NCBI GenBank assembly: GCA_902527485.1
Contig: CABZPB010000003.1
Coordinates: 1-46,273 of the forward strand
DNA length: 46,273 nucleotides
Source of the DNA: an uncultured Pelagibacteraceae bacterium
GTDB taxonomy: Bacteria > Pseudomonadota > Alphaproteobacteria > Pelagibacterales > Pelagibacteraceae
Reading direction: 5' to 3'
Both the position numbers and the translations under genes were made by a program. This document shows, in pieces, positions 18,074 through 28,951 of this stretch; within the stretch, counting starts at the first letter, position 1, and each line of letters starts with the position of its first letter. The notes beneath the pieces are model-generated. The model worked only from the letters and a program-made list of their open reading frames with translations. It did not search any database and was not told where the DNA came from.

Positions 18074-19033
18074 TCAGAATTGATGAATATAACCTTTATT
18101 TTTAGCCTCAAATTGCTTATTTCTTACATTTATAATCTTAGATCTATTTTTACCGGATACAATTTTACCAATTTTAGTAATTTTAATACCTGTATTTTTT
18201 GAGATTTTTTTGATGATTCTTGATTTAGTGTGACTGGCTGTAAAAAGGATCTGATAATCGTCACCTTTAGACGTTATATTTACTTTTTTAAAATTTTTTT
18301 TCTTTATTAGCTGATTTAAAAACCTCGATACAGGTATTTTTTCTTCACTAATATGAAAAGAGAAATTTTGTCTATTAATTAATTTTTTTAGATCATCAAT
18401 TAAACCGTCTGAAATATCAATTGACGTATTCGCTAATTTTAAAAGACTTTTTGTAAACTTTAATTGTAAATCTGGTTGATAATATTTTTTGATAAAAAAA
18501 TTAGACATTTTATTATTAACTTTAATTTTACCTTTAAGTATTTGGAGACCAATGTAACTATCGCCTAAGTTTCCCGTTACATAAATGTCATCATTCAATC
18601 TTGCTTTATTTCTAAATACTATATTATTAGAATATCCTAATGAAGTTATGGTGAAACTTAATTTATTGGAAAAAGTCGTATCTCCTCCACATAAAATTAT
18701 ATTATATTTTTCTTGTTCATTTTTAAGTGATTTTGAAATTTTAAATAAATTCTTTTTTGTAAAATTTTTTTTATTACCAGAACCTGATATAAAATAAAAT
18801 TTTGGTTTCACACCTTTACAAATTAAATCTGAAATAGATGACCTCAAAATTTTTTTAATTACAAGATCAGGTGATCTGAAATCTATAAAATGTGTATTTA
18901 TGTTATAGGTATCAACAGAAATTACTATTTTCTTTTTTTTATCAAAAAAAACATCATCATTTAGACCAAGAGCAGATTTATTGAACTTTGATAAATTAGA
19001 AAAAAATTTACTTACTAATTCAAATTCTTGCAT
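18074..19033 (-). CDS. thiL: Thiamine-monophosphate kinase
   Basis: 'MQEFELVSKFFSNL', 'GLNDDVFFDKKKKIVISVDTYN', 'ICKGVKPKFYFISG', 'LCGGDTT', 'DISDGLIDDL'. Confidence 0.92.
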   Translation of the reverse strand: MQEFELVSKFFSNLSKFNKSALGLNDDVFFDKKKKIVISVDTYNINTHFIDFRSPDLVIKKILRSSISDLICKGVKPKFYFISGSGNKKNFTKKNLFKISKSLKNEQEKYNIILCGGDTTFSNKLSFTITSLGYSNNIVFRNKARLNDDIYVTGNLGDSYIGLQILKGKIKVNNKMSNFFIKKYYQPDLQLKFTKSLLKLANTSIDISDGLIDDLKKLINRQNFSFHISEEKIPVSRFLNQLIKKKNFKKVNITSKGDDYQILFTASHTKSRIIKKISKNTGIKITKIGKIVSGKNRSKIINVRNKQFEAKNKGYIHQF

Positions 19034-19430
19034 TTTTAGATCTCAATTTTTTTCCTAAATCATCTAATAGAGCATTAAGATATTTTGTCTGTGAATCCTC
19101 AAGAAAAAAATTAGAAGAGTTTAGATATTCTTTAATAATGATATTTATTGATAGGTTTGGTTTATACATAAATTCGTAGGTTGCAGCTTTAAGAATGGTT
19201 TGAAAAATTTTATCTAATTTTTTCAAAATAAATTGATCTCCAAGTTTATTATTTAATTCATCCAAAATGAGATCATTTCTTTCAATTGTTCCTAAAACAA
19301 TGTCTTTAATAAATTTTTTAAACCTATGTTTTGGAAAGTCTAAATCATTATCCTCATTATAAAATTTTCCATAAAGTTTTTGAATAATGATTACTCTAGG
19401 ATTATTTTTTGGTTTAAAATAAGTTTTCAT
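19020..19430 (-). CDS. nusB: Transcription antitermination factor NusB
   Basis: NusB-type C-terminal half 'LDKIFQTILKAATYEFMYKPNLSINIIIKEYLNSSNFFLEDSQTKYLNALLDDLGK'; adjacent to ribH and thiL. Confidence 0.9.
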   Translation of the reverse strand: MKTYFKPKNNPRVIIIQKLYGKFYNEDNDLDFPKHRFKKFIKDIVLGTIERNDLILDELNNKLGDQFILKKLDKIFQTILKAATYEFMYKPNLSINIIIKEYLNSSNFFLEDSQTKYLNALLDDLGKKLRSKNARI

Positions 19431-19816
19431 TTTTGTAATAAAATTGAAACTACTGCATTTGCAGCTTCCGAACCCTTTTTTTTTCTAGCTTTTGCCTGTT
19501 TCATATTCAAACAAGTAATAATACCATTGCCTATTGGCTTTTTATGTTTCACAGACATATCCATTATTGCATTGGTAGTAGCCTGTGAGATAAATTCAAA
19601 ATGAGGGGTTTGACCTTTGATAACACAACCTAAAGCCAAGAATGCATCATATTTTTTTAAATTTTTTGATATAATGACTGGAATTTCAAAAACACCTGGA
19701 ACTTTAATAATTTTTACTCTACTATGTTTTGGTATATTCTTTAAAGCACTTTTTAATAATTCGTTACTTATTTCTTTATAATAATTTGCTAAAACAATTA
19801 AAAGTTTTTTGTTCAT
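19427..19816 (-). CDS. ribH: 6,7-dimethyl-8-ribityllumazine synthase
   Basis: 'VPGVFEIPVIISKNLKKYDAFLALGCVIKGQTPHFEFISQATTNAIMDMSVKHKKPIGNGIITC'. Confidence 0.96.
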   Translation of the reverse strand: MNKKLLIVLANYYKEISNELLKSALKNIPKHSRVKIIKVPGVFEIPVIISKNLKKYDAFLALGCVIKGQTPHFEFISQATTNAIMDMSVKHKKPIGNGIITCLNMKQAKARKKKGSEAANAVVSILLQK

Positions 19817-20916
19817 TATATTAATTCTTGTTTTTTAATTTTTATTCCATATCCATCAAGTCCAATAACTTTTTTTAATGATCTAGTAATCAATATCATA
19901 TTTTTTATTTTAAGATCTTTAATTATTTGAGCTCCAATACCATAATTTTTAATTGATTTCTCATTTGTTTTTTTTGTAAATTCTTTGTTATTATATTTCT
20001 TTAATGTTTGTGTTACCGATCTTAAATTAGAGTCATTTATAAATACTAAAACACAATTTTGGTATTTTTTAAAATAATTTAAAGTTTTATTAAATGAATT
20101 GGGTAATTTTTGATTAATTAAATAATTTTGAACAACATTAGATGAAATTACTCTTACTCTGGGCATAATACCAGATTTAATCTTACCTTTAATTAAGGCA
20201 AAATGTTCTGCGCCATCCAGTAAATTCTCATAAATTTTAATTTTATATTTTTGTTTTTTTACTATGATTTGGCTTTGCTTTTTAAGGCTTATAAGTTTCT
20301 CTTTTTTTAGTCTGAAAGCAATCAAATCCTCTATTTTTCCAATCTTGAGCTTATGCTTTTTTGCGAAATTAAATAGATCTTGACCTTTTGCCATTGAACC
20401 ATTTTCATTCATAATTTCACAAATGACAGCCGAATTATTTTTTTTTGCTAATTTTGATATATCAACAGAAGCTTCTGTATGGCCTGCTCTTACAAGGACA
20501 CCTCCCTCTTTTGCGATAATTGGAAAAACATGACCAGGTGATACTATTTCTTTTTTAGTAACATTTTTTTTTGATGCAATCTTTATAGTTTTTGCTCTAT
20601 CCTTAGCCGATATACCCGTTGTAATACCCTTTTTTGCCTCTATTGAGATTGCAAAAGCTGTTTTATTTCTAGATTGATTTACAGGTGACATTAAAGACAA
20701 ATTTAATCTTTTAGCTTGTAAACTATCCATTGCTAAACAAATTAAACCTCGACCATATTTTGCCATAAAATTAATATTTTTGGCTGTTGAGTCCGATGAT
20801 GATATTACTAAATCACCTTCATTTTCTCTTTTTTCGTCATCAACTAGGATGAACATGCCGCCTTTTTTTGCAACACTTATGATTGTTTCTATTGACGCAA
20901 AATTATTTTTTTTCAT
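19816..20916 (-). CDS. ribB: 3,4-dihydroxy-2-butanone-4-phosphate synthase fused to a degenerate GTP cyclohydrolase II-like domain (RibBX-like)
   Basis: N-terminal 'GMFILVDDEKRENEGDLVISS', 'PGHVFPIIAKEGGVLVRAGHTEASVDI', 'CEIMNENGSMAKG'. The C-terminal part lacks the Cys residues expected for GTP cyclohydrolase II zinc binding. Confidence 0.93.
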   Translation of the reverse strand: MKKNNFASIETIISVAKKGGMFILVDDEKRENEGDLVISSSDSTAKNINFMAKYGRGLICLAMDSLQAKRLNLSLMSPVNQSRNKTAFAISIEAKKGITTGISAKDRAKTIKIASKKNVTKKEIVSPGHVFPIIAKEGGVLVRAGHTEASVDISKLAKKNNSAVICEIMNENGSMAKGQDLFNFAKKHKLKIGKIEDLIAFRLKKEKLISLKKQSQIIVKKQKYKIKIYENLLDGAEHFALIKGKIKSGIMPRVRVISSNVVQNYLINQKLPNSFNKTLNYFKKYQNCVLVFINDSNLRSVTQTLKKYNNKEFTKKTNEKSIKNYGIGAQIIKDLKIKNMILITRSLKKVIGLDGYGIKIKKQELI

Positions 20917-21496
20917 AAAAATAATTTCTAACGTATTTAGATAAGATATCTATCTCAATATTTACTAGACCATTCTTATTAAGTTTAGATAAATTGGTTT
21001 TTTTATAGGTATGCGGGATTATCCAAATTTGAAAACCTTTGTTTGTTACTTTTGAAATTGTAAGTGATATTCCGTTTACACAAATTGAAGCCTTTTCGAT
21101 AAGATGTTTCCTTTCCTTTTTGGGAATTTGAAAATCAAAAATAAATGATTTATCAATTTTTCTTATACTTAAAACTTTCGCAACTGTATCGACATGACCT
21201 TGACAAATATGTCCTGAAATTTTTGTTCCGTATTTTAGCGGTAATTCTAAATTAATTCTGTCTTTGCTTTTTAAATATTTAAATTTAGAACGGTTTATTG
21301 TTTCTTTTGAAAGATAAAACTCCATTAACTTTGATTTGTACGAAATCAAAGTTAAGCATACACCATCACAAGCTACTGATAATCCAATATCTTTTTTTGA
21401 TACTTTAAGATTACTTTTAACAAATATATTAATCCCCTTAGGTCTTTTAACAATTTTTCTAATTGTACCTTGATTATATATAATTCCATTAAACAT
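20903..21496 (-). CDS. ribE: Riboflavin synthase alpha subunit
   Basis: 'MFNGIIYNQGTI', 'LSVACDGVCLTLISY', 'GHICQGHVDTVAKV', 'KASICVNGISLTISKV'. Confidence 0.95.
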   Translation of the reverse strand: MFNGIIYNQGTIRKIVKRPKGINIFVKSNLKVSKKDIGLSVACDGVCLTLISYKSKLMEFYLSKETINRSKFKYLKSKDRINLELPLKYGTKISGHICQGHVDTVAKVLSIRKIDKSFIFDFQIPKKERKHLIEKASICVNGISLTISKVTNKGFQIWIIPHTYKKTNLSKLNKNGLVNIEIDILSKYVRNYFYEKK

Positions 21497-21497
21497 A

Positions 21498-22604
21498 CTA
21501 ATTTTTATACAATGTAATTTTATTTTTTCCTAAATTTAGTTTTAATCTAATTTTCTTTTTATATTTCTGTCTCAATAAGTTTAAACTATTAAAATTCAAA
21601 TGATTAGATTTTTTTGAGAGTTTTTTGGTGCTTTCATATAAATAAAATCTATTGAAAATTTTGTTTTTCAAAAGATAGTTAGTTAATTCATCACCTCCCT
21701 CTATTAATAAATTTCTGCAATTCAATTTATACAATTTTTTTAACAAAAATTTAATATCGAATCTTCCTTTATTATCAATTTTAGAAGATATCAAATTAAT
21801 TCCTTTTTTTTTAAATTTTAAGATTTGGGATTTATTTGCTTTGTTATAAAAAATAGTAGTATTAGATTTATTAGCCGTGTTAACTATAAAACTGTTAATA
21901 TTAGTATTAAGTTTATTATCTAGAATAATTCTTTTCGGCGTGTATTTCTCTAAACCCTTTAATCTGCAATTTAATTTTGGATCATCTTTATTTAAAGTTT
22001 TATATGAAATCATTAATGAATCATTTTTATATCTTAATAAATGAGTAAATTTATCAGCCCTACTGTTTGTAATTTTTTTATCTATTTCACTATAAATTAA
22101 ATTATTTTTTGAAACGGCAATTTTACCAGTTACATATGGTAATTTTTTCTTTCTATTGAAAAAATATGTTGAGTAAAAATTTTTAACCTTTTCTTTTAAA
22201 AGTCCTTTTTTAACTTTAATTTTTTTTGATTTTAAAAGTCTAAAACTTTTATTCTTGACTCTGACATCTATATCTGGCACCGAGTAAATCACCTCTGAAA
22301 TTTTTGATTTTACAATTAAATTTGTGCAAGGTGGTGTCACACCATGATGACAACATGGCTCTAAGGTCACATACATTTTTGATCCCTCCAAATTATAAAT
22401 AGATTTTTTAATTGCGTTAAACTCCGCATGAGGTCTTCCATTAATTGATGTTTGACCTATTGAAATGATTTTATCATTTTTAACAATCACACATCCAACA
22501 GACGGGTTTAATCCTGTATGACCATATCTAGATTTAGCCAGTTTTAAGGCTATCTCCATATATAATTTATCTTTAAATGAAAATTTATCTTTTTTTGTAG
22601 ACAT
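21498..22604 (-). CDS. ribD: Bifunctional riboflavin deaminase/reductase RibD
   Basis: '[26 protein letters not shown]', '[13 protein letters not shown]', '[21 protein letters not shown]'. Internal start at 22604 preferred over the ORF start at 22682 because of the nrdR overlap. Confidence 0.93.
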   Translation of the reverse strand: MSTKKDKFSFKDKLYMEIALKLAKSRYGHTGLNPSVGCVIVKNDKIISIGQTSINGRPHAEFNAIKKSIYNLEGSKMYVTLEPCCHHGVTPPCTNLIVKSKISEVIYSVPDIDVRVKNKSFRLLKSKKIKVKKGLLKEKVKNFYSTYFFNRKKKLPYVTGKIAVSKNNLIYSEIDKKITNSRADKFTHLLRYKNDSLMISYKTLNKDDPKLNCRLKGLEKYTPKRIILDNKLNTNINSFIVNTANKSNTTIFYNKANKSQILKFKKKGINLISSKIDNKGRFDIKFLLKKLYKLNCRNLLIEGGDELTNYLLKNKIFNRFYLYESTKKLSKKSNHLNFNSLNLLRQKYKKKIRLKLNLGKNKITLYKN

Positions 22605-23043
22605 CAAGCTTGTCCACGAATTGTACAAAATCTTTTTCTTCTCTAAAATTTCTGTATACAGAAGCAAAGCGGACATAAGCAACGGGATCTAACTCTTTTA
22701 ATCCTTCCATAACCATTGTCCCTATAGTATTTGTTGAAATCTCACTTTGTCCTAGTTCTTCCAAGGTTCTAGAAATTTTACTAATAAATTTTTCAGTAGT
22801 TTCAGTATCTATTGGACGTTTTTTCATGGCTATATAAATTGACTTTGATAATTTATCCCTATCGAATACAGATTTTCTTCCATTCTTTTTTATTACCATA
22901 ATTTCCCTAAATTGAACTCTTTCAAATGTAGTAAAACGCGCTCCACATACACAAAGTCTTCTTCTTCTTATCGCTGTTCCATCTTCTGTAGGTCTAGAGT
23001 CGACAACAGAGGTCTCCCCTTTTTTACATATTGAACAAATCAT
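22585..23043 (-). CDS. nrdR: Transcriptional repressor NrdR
   Basis: Zinc ribbon '[44 protein letters not shown]'. Confidence 0.97.
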   Translation of the reverse strand: MICSICKKGETSVVDSRPTEDGTAIRRRRLCVCGARFTTFERVQFREIMVIKKNGRKSVFDRDKLSKSIYIAMKKRPIDTETTEKFISKISRTLEELGQSEISTNTIGTMVMEGLKELDPVAYVRFASVYRNFREEKDFVQFVDKLDVYKKR

Positions 23044-23046
23044 TTA

Positions 23047-24354
23047 CTATAAGTTCTTATATATCGGAAACGATGAGGTTAAAGATATAACCTCATTTTT
23101 TACTTCATTTTCAATCTTACTGTTATCTGTTGGATTTTCTGACAGGCCCTTAATTGTTTTTGTAATTAATTCACCTACTGTTTTAAATTCATTTAAACCA
23201 AATCCTCTAGTGGTTGCTGCTTGAGTTCCAAGTCTTATACCAGAAGTAATCATTGGTTTTTCCGTATCGAAAGGAATGCCGTTTTTATTACAAGTGATGT
23301 TTGCTCTAGATAAACTTTCAGCTGCAAGATTGCCTTTCACATTGTAAGGTCTTAAATCTACTAACATCAAATGAGTGTCTGTCCCATTTGAATAAATTTT
23401 AAATCCATTGTTTTTTAAAGTTTCTGCTAAAATTTTAGCATTGGCTAAAACTGTTTTTATATAATCTTTAAACTCTGGCTGTAAAGCTTCAAGAAATCCT
23501 GCGGCTTTAGCTGCAATGATATGCATTAAGGGTCCACCTTGATAACCGGGAAATACGGCTGTATTAAATTTTTTAGCAAGATCTTCGTGATTAGTTAAAA
23601 TTATTCCACCCCTCGCGCTTCTAAACACTTTATGAGTTGTTGAGGTAACTACATGAGCATAATCACAAGGATTAGGATATCCTTTACCAGCAACTAAACC
23701 TGAAAAATGTGCCATGTCTACCATTAAATAAGCTCCAACTTTATCTGCAATTTCTCTAAATCTTTTGAAATCTATTACTCTTGAGTAAGCACTTCCACCA
23801 GCAATAATAAGTTTTGGTTTATGTTCTAATGCAAGTTTTTCAACATTGTCGTAATCAATTAATTCAGATACTTTATCAACATCGTAACCTATCGCATTGA
23901 ACCATTTACCTGACATTGAAATTTTTAATCCATGTGTTATATGTCCACCAGAATTTAAACTCATTCCCATAAAAGTATCGCCAGGATTCAATAAAGCTAA
24001 AAAGACAGCACCGTTAGCTTGTGCACCTGAATGTGGTTGCGAGTTAGCAAACTTACAATCAAATAATTTTTTTAATCTATCATTAGCAAGACTTTCTGCA
24101 ACATCAACGTGTTCACATCCGTTATAATAACGCTTACCTGGATAACCTTCAGCATATTTATTAGTTAATACAGAACCCTGAGCTTCCAATACCGCCTGTG
24201 AAACAATATTTTCTGATGCTATTAATTCAATATGTTGCTGTTGTCTTAATAACTCATCTTGAATTGCTTTATAAATTTCAGGATCTTTTACAGATAAACT
24301 ATCTTCAAAGAAACTTTTGTAACTATCGTTTAAATAATTTTTTTCACTAGACAT
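23047..24354 (-). CDS. glyA: Serine hydroxymethyltransferase
   Basis: '[43 protein letters not shown]', '[19 protein letters not shown]'. Confidence 0.98.
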   Translation of the reverse strand: MSSEKNYLNDSYKSFFEDSLSVKDPEIYKAIQDELLRQQQHIELIASENIVSQAVLEAQGSVLTNKYAEGYPGKRYYNGCEHVDVAESLANDRLKKLFDCKFANSQPHSGAQANGAVFLALLNPGDTFMGMSLNSGGHITHGLKISMSGKWFNAIGYDVDKVSELIDYDNVEKLALEHKPKLIIAGGSAYSRVIDFKRFREIADKVGAYLMVDMAHFSGLVAGKGYPNPCDYAHVVTSTTHKVFRSARGGIILTNHEDLAKKFNTAVFPGYQGGPLMHIIAAKAAGFLEALQPEFKDYIKTVLANAKILAETLKNNGFKIYSNGTDTHLMLVDLRPYNVKGNLAAESLSRANITCNKNGIPFDTEKPMITSGIRLGTQAATTRGFGLNEFKTVGELITKTIKGLSENPTDNSKIENEVKNEVISLTSSFPIYKNL

Positions 24355-24356
24355 AT

Positions 24357-24782
24357 CTATATCTTTTTTATTCTTTTTAAGTGTCTACCACCATCAAAAT
24401 TAGTATTTAAAAAAATACTCACAAATTTCAAGGCATTTTTTTTACTAATTAACCTAGATCCTAATGTAATGATATTTGCATCATTATGCAATCTGGATAA
24501 TTTGGTTGATTTTGTATTAAAACACTGAGCTGCACGTATATTTTTATGCTTATTTGCCGCAATATTCATACCCGTGCCTGAGCCACATACCAAAATACCA
24601 ACATTATTTTTACTTACTTTGACTTTTTTTGCTAATTTATGTGCGTAATCAGGATAATCAACGCTATCATCATTGAAAGGTCCAAGATCTTTGAAATTTA
24701 ATTTTTTATTTTTAAGGTGTTTTTTTATATTCTCTTTTAGTCCAAATCCAGCGTGATCTGAAGAAATAAATATTTTTTTCAA
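24357..24782 (-). CDS. rpiB: Ribose-5-phosphate isomerase B
   Basis: '[17 protein letters not shown]', '[14 protein letters not shown]', '[24 protein letters not shown]'. Confidence 0.97.
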   Translation of the reverse strand: MKKIFISSDHAGFGLKENIKKHLKNKKLNFKDLGPFNDDSVDYPDYAHKLAKKVKVSKNNVGILVCGSGTGMNIAANKHKNIRAAQCFNTKSTKLSRLHNDANIITLGSRLISKKNALKFVSIFLNTNFDGGRHLKRIKKI

Positions 24783-24783
24783 A

Positions 24784-25422
24784 TTAGTTAAAATTATAAT
24801 CTAGAATACATGCAACTAGATGTACTCTATTTTCTTCACCACCATTAAAGGCGTTGTGATATTTTGTATTATTTGTAATCCAAACGGAACCATCTGCTGG
24901 CATATGTTTAGCAACGTTATCTATAACCATAATACAACCAGGATTCGTAATTATAGGTATATGTAATCTAGGCTCTGGGTCTCTATGCCAACTTAAAGTT
25001 GATCTCGGTCTTTTGAGTAGAATTCTCATTCTACCTAATTTATATTTTGATGACAAAACATCATATACATATTTAAAATAAGTATTTTCGTAATCTTTAA
25101 TAAATTCAGAATATGCAGACTCATTTATCATCACATCTCTTGAAACCTCTTTGCCAGATTTGTCTGGTTTAGTCCAATAAACACCTCTTGCTTTATTCCC
25201 TTTTATAGACTCTGGATCTCCCGGAATTTGAGTCAATGATATAGCACCAAAATGAGTAACACCTGCATCCTCAAACTTTTTAATCTGAATAATTTGATTA
25301 TATGCTTCTTGAAGTTTTGAAATATCAAACTTTACTTCTTGTTTTTGAAAATCACTAAAATTCAAAACTCGTTCTTCTTTTTTTGCATTCAGGTTTATTA
25401 TTTTAGTATTATCAATTTTCAT
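24784..25422 (-). CDS. Aspartyl/asparaginyl beta-hydroxylase-like (2OG-Fe(II)/cupin fold) protein
   Basis: 'STLSWHRDPEPRLHIPIITNPG' (HxD plus Arg) and distal 'NTKYHNAFNGGEENRVHLVACI' (His, Arg). Confidence 0.7.
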   Translation of the reverse strand: MKIDNTKIINLNAKKEERVLNFSDFQKQEVKFDISKLQEAYNQIIQIKKFEDAGVTHFGAISLTQIPGDPESIKGNKARGVYWTKPDKSGKEVSRDVMINESAYSEFIKDYENTYFKYVYDVLSSKYKLGRMRILLKRPRSTLSWHRDPEPRLHIPIITNPGCIMVIDNVAKHMPADGSVWITNNTKYHNAFNGGEENRVHLVACILDYNFN

Positions 25423-25495
25423 CGTGTTTGCTTTGTACCTTTTTTACTATATATGTGTATATTACATTTGTCGCATTTTTAAAATATAATTAAAT

Positions 25496-26485
25496 ATGAT
25501 TACAGGAAAATATCCAAGTTTGAGACTTAGAAGAAGCCGAAAAAACAACTGGTCAAGAAGACTTGTCTCAGAAAATAATTTATCACCTAATGACTTTATT
25601 CTTCCCATATTCTTGATAGACGGTAAAAACAAGATTCAACCAATCAAATCTATGCCGGGTGTAAATAGATATTCTATTAATAGATTGGGAATAATCTTAG
25701 ATCGAGCTATTAAAAATCAGATACCTATGGTTGCTCTATTTCCTTATACATCATCTAAATTGAAAGATTATTTGGGAAATGAAGCTCTCAACGAAGATAA
25801 TTTAGTTTGTAAAGCTATAAGATACATTAAAAAAAGATACAAAGACAAAATTGGAATAATGTGTGATGTAGCTTTAGATCCTTACACAACACATGGTCAT
25901 GATGGTGTTCTTAAATCAAGTGAAGTAGTTAATGACGAAACCATAGAAATATTAATTAAGCAATCATTATTACAAGCTCAAATGGGATGCGATGTTTTAG
26001 CGCCATCAGATATGATGGATGGTCGAATTGGTAGTATCCGAAAAGCTTTGGATAAAAAGAATTTCAAAAATATTCAAATTTTATCATACGCAGTTAAATA
26101 CGCATCTAGCTTTTATGGACCTTTTAGAGATGCTGTAGGATCTAAAATTGCATTAAAAGGAGATAAAAAAACTTATCAAATGGATTTTAGAAATTACGAT
26201 GAGGCATTAAGAGAGGTAGCTTTAGATATAAAAGAAGGCGCAGATATGATTATGGTTAAACCTGGTTTACCTTATCTTGATATTATTAGATCAATAAAAA
26301 ACAAATTTAAAATACCAGTTTTTGCTTATCAAGTTTCGGGTGAATATAGTATGTTATCTAATGCTGTAGAGAAAAAGATAATTAACAAAGATGCAATTTT
26401 TGAAAATTTAATGAGTTTTAAAAGAGCTGGTGCAAACGCAATAGTAAGCTATTACGCTGATAGGTTAAACGAGATTTTACCCTAA
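25496..26485 (+). CDS. hemB: Delta-aminolevulinic acid dehydratase (porphobilinogen synthase)
   Basis: 'RLRRSRKNNWSRRLVSENNL', 'CDVALDPYTTHGHDGVL', 'DVLAPSDMMDGRIGSIRKAL', 'MIMVKPGLPYLDIIR'. Confidence 0.98.
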   Translation: MITGKYPSLRLRRSRKNNWSRRLVSENNLSPNDFILPIFLIDGKNKIQPIKSMPGVNRYSINRLGIILDRAIKNQIPMVALFPYTSSKLKDYLGNEALNEDNLVCKAIRYIKKRYKDKIGIMCDVALDPYTTHGHDGVLKSSEVVNDETIEILIKQSLLQAQMGCDVLAPSDMMDGRIGSIRKALDKKNFKNIQILSYAVKYASSFYGPFRDAVGSKIALKGDKKTYQMDFRNYDEALREVALDIKEGADMIMVKPGLPYLDIIRSIKNKFKIPVFAYQVSGEYSMLSNAVEKKIINKDAIFENLMSFKRAGANAIVSYYADRLNEILP

Positions 26486-27166
26486 TTATTTTAATGAATT
26501 TATAAATTGAGTTCTACTTATTGGGTAGTTTAAGTTATTCGGTTTTAATATGTTTTTATCTAAAAAATCACTTACTAACCTCAATCCATTCAGAAGAGTA
26601 TTCAAGTCATTAACTATAAGTTTTTTCTCAATTAAAAAATTAGGTATTACTTTTTTTTCAGTGTTAGATTTTACAAAATATACCATATTACCGTTTAATA
26701 GTTCTTTAGTGGCCAATTTATCTAATTCTAAATCAAATCCCAGAGTTTTAAGTAATTCTAATTCCCAAAAAATATAATTTTTTAACCATTCATCACTTAA
26801 AAGTATTAAATAAAATTTTTCAATAAGATCAAATATCCTGATATTAGATTGAGAATCGGCTGTTAGTAAACGAATTAGACTCATTACAGAATTAATACAT
26901 GAAAGTTTTTGAGAATTTTCAAAATAAATAGGAGAATAAACTTTTTGTATTTCTAATTTAAAATATCCTAATTTATTTTCAGACTTGCAATTATAATTTA
27001 AATACAATTGATTTCCAATTTGAAGATAATTTTTGATTTTTTTTGAAGTACCTCCAAAAACGATACCTGATATTTTTCCGTGATTTTTAGTATAAAAATC
27101 TGAAATAATAGAATTTTCATTATATCTATTTTTAGAAATTAAAAAACCTGTATCGTCCCAATTCAT
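26486..27166 (-). CDS. recO: DNA repair protein RecO
   Basis: 'MNWDDTGFLISKNRYNENSIISDFYTKNHGKISGIVFGGTSKK'; rnc-recO order. Confidence 0.9.
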   Translation of the reverse strand: MNWDDTGFLISKNRYNENSIISDFYTKNHGKISGIVFGGTSKKIKNYLQIGNQLYLNYNCKSENKLGYFKLEIQKVYSPIYFENSQKLSCINSVMSLIRLLTADSQSNIRIFDLIEKFYLILLSDEWLKNYIFWELELLKTLGFDLELDKLATKELLNGNMVYFVKSNTEKKVIPNFLIEKKLIVNDLNTLLNGLRLVSDFLDKNILKPNNLNYPISRTQFINSLK

Positions 27167-27831
27167 TAAATCAAATTATCATTTAAACAAAGTAGAGCAG
27201 CATCCTGTTCAGCCTCTTTTTTAGATTTACCTTCACCATTATAAAATTTTGTACTTTGTAATTTTACAGCAACCCTGAATATAGGCTTATGTCTGGGGCC
27301 TGTATTAGAAATTATCTTATAAATAGGAAGTCTTTTAAATTTTTTTAAAGAAAATTCTTGAAGTTTTGTTTTTGCATCTATTTGTGTAATCACACTTTCT
27401 TTTATTTTTTTTTTCCATAAGTCTAAAATTATTTTTTCAGTTAAATTAAATCCTCTATCAAGATAAATTGCACCTATTAAAGCTTCGCAACTATCTGATA
27501 TAACTTTATCCTCGATTACTATAGATTTATTTTTTGGATTAAAAATTAAAATATAATTTTGAAGATTTATACTTTTTGCAATCTCTAGACATGTCTTTTT
27601 ATTTACCAGTGAAGCATATTTTTTATCCAAAATTCCCTCCTTTTCCTCTGGATAAATTTCTAAAAGTTTTTTTGCAATAACTAAACCTAAAACTCTATCT
27701 CCTAAAAATTCAATTTTCTCATTATTTTTTATTTTATTAAAGCTTTTATGAGTAAGACTTTGAATAAGCAAATTTTTATTTTTGAATTTATAATCTATTT
27801 TTTTCTCAAGTTTAGAATAATCAATTTTCAT
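27166..27831 (-). CDS. rnc: Ribonuclease III
   Basis: 'NEKIEFLGDRVLGLVIAKKL', 'VISDSCEALIGAIYLDRG', C-terminal dsRBD. Confidence 0.97.
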   Translation of the reverse strand: MKIDYSKLEKKIDYKFKNKNLLIQSLTHKSFNKIKNNEKIEFLGDRVLGLVIAKKLLEIYPEEKEGILDKKYASLVNKKTCLEIAKSINLQNYILIFNPKNKSIVIEDKVISDSCEALIGAIYLDRGFNLTEKIILDLWKKKIKESVITQIDAKTKLQEFSLKKFKRLPIYKIISNTGPRHKPIFRVAVKLQSTKFYNGEGKSKKEAEQDAALLCLNDNLI

Positions 27832-28565
27832 TAAATAATCTTTTTAAAAAACCTGTCAAATCGTATAGATTTATTCCATTTCCAAAAAGCGAAAATGCTG
27901 CCAACTGATCTATCGGATGAAAAAAAGATAAATCGTGCTTTACCTACAAGATTATCTTTATGCACATAGCCTACACTAGTTAAATATCTGCTATCTTTTG
28001 AACAATCCCTGTTATCACCTAAAAAGAAATAGTGATCACTAGGGACAGTAAACACATCTGAATTCTTAAAAGTAAAACTCTTTAAATAAACTGTTTTATA
28101 TATTTTTCCATTAGGCAATTTTTCATCAAATGTAAAAACTTGGATAGTCTTATTCCCGCAATAAATAATATCTTTGTCTGAAATTTTAGATTTTAAAATT
28201 TCACTATTATTCAAATATAAATTTGAGTCTATAAACTGTATTTTATCTCCTGGTAGACCAATAAGTCTTTTTATATAATCTGTTCTATTATCTGCTGGAG
28301 TTTTGAAAACTATCACATCACCCCTACTTGGATTTCTAGTAAAAATTCTTTTTTTAAGAATTGGTGGACTAAAAGGAAATGAGTGCTTGCTGTACCCATA
28401 TGAATATTTTGTTACAAAAAGTCTATCTCCCACTAATAAACCAGGTTCCATCGATGAAGATGGAATATAAAATGGTTGAATAATTAAAGATCTTATAACT
28501 ATAGCAATTATAAGAGCATACGAAAGTGTCTTAAAGTTCTCTATAAAAAATTTTTTATTGAACAT
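27831..28565 (-). CDS. lepB: Signal peptidase I
   Basis: 'IQPFYIPSSSMEPGLLVGDRLFVTKYSYGY', 'RGDVIVFKTPADNRTDYIKRLIGLPGDKI', 'FFLGDNRDCSKDSR'. Confidence 0.97.
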   Translation of the reverse strand: MFNKKFFIENFKTLSYALIIAIVIRSLIIQPFYIPSSSMEPGLLVGDRLFVTKYSYGYSKHSFPFSPPILKKRIFTRNPSRGDVIVFKTPADNRTDYIKRLIGLPGDKIQFIDSNLYLNNSEILKSKISDKDIIYCGNKTIQVFTFDEKLPNGKIYKTVYLKSFTFKNSDVFTVPSDHYFFLGDNRDCSKDSRYLTSVGYVHKDNLVGKARFIFFSSDRSVGSIFAFWKWNKSIRFDRFFKKII

Positions 28566-28950
28566 TTTTTTTCTGAATTATTGTAAATGCAATTGAGTAT
28601 TCTTTTTCGTCGGATATTGAAAGAAATATATCAAAATTTTTTACTTTTAAATTTTTCGATATCATTTTTTTAGTTTTATTATTTAATCTAAAATACGGTT
28701 TACCTAAATTATCATTTAAAATTTCTATATCTTTAAAATTTAAACCTCCTCTAAAACCGGTACCAAGTGCTTTCGAAAACGACTCTTTTGCTGCAAACTT
28801 TTTTGAAAAATAGATTGATTTATCTCTTAATAATTTAGAGTTTTTAATCTCAACCATAGTGAATAATCTCAATAGAAAACTTTTTTTTTTTATCAATTTA
28901 GATAATCTTTTATTTTCAACAATATCAACACCGATACCTAAAATTTTCAT
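28555..28950 (-). CDS. acpS: Holo-[acyl-carrier-protein] synthase
   Basis: 'GIGVDIVENKRLSKLI', 'KKFAAKESFSKALGTGFR'. Confidence 0.95.
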   Translation of the reverse strand: MKILGIGVDIVENKRLSKLIKKKSFLLRLFTMVEIKNSKLLRDKSIYFSKKFAAKESFSKALGTGFRGGLNFKDIEILNDNLGKPYFRLNNKTKKMISKNLKVKNFDIFLSISDEKEYSIAFTIIQKKNVQ

Positions 28951-28951
28951 T

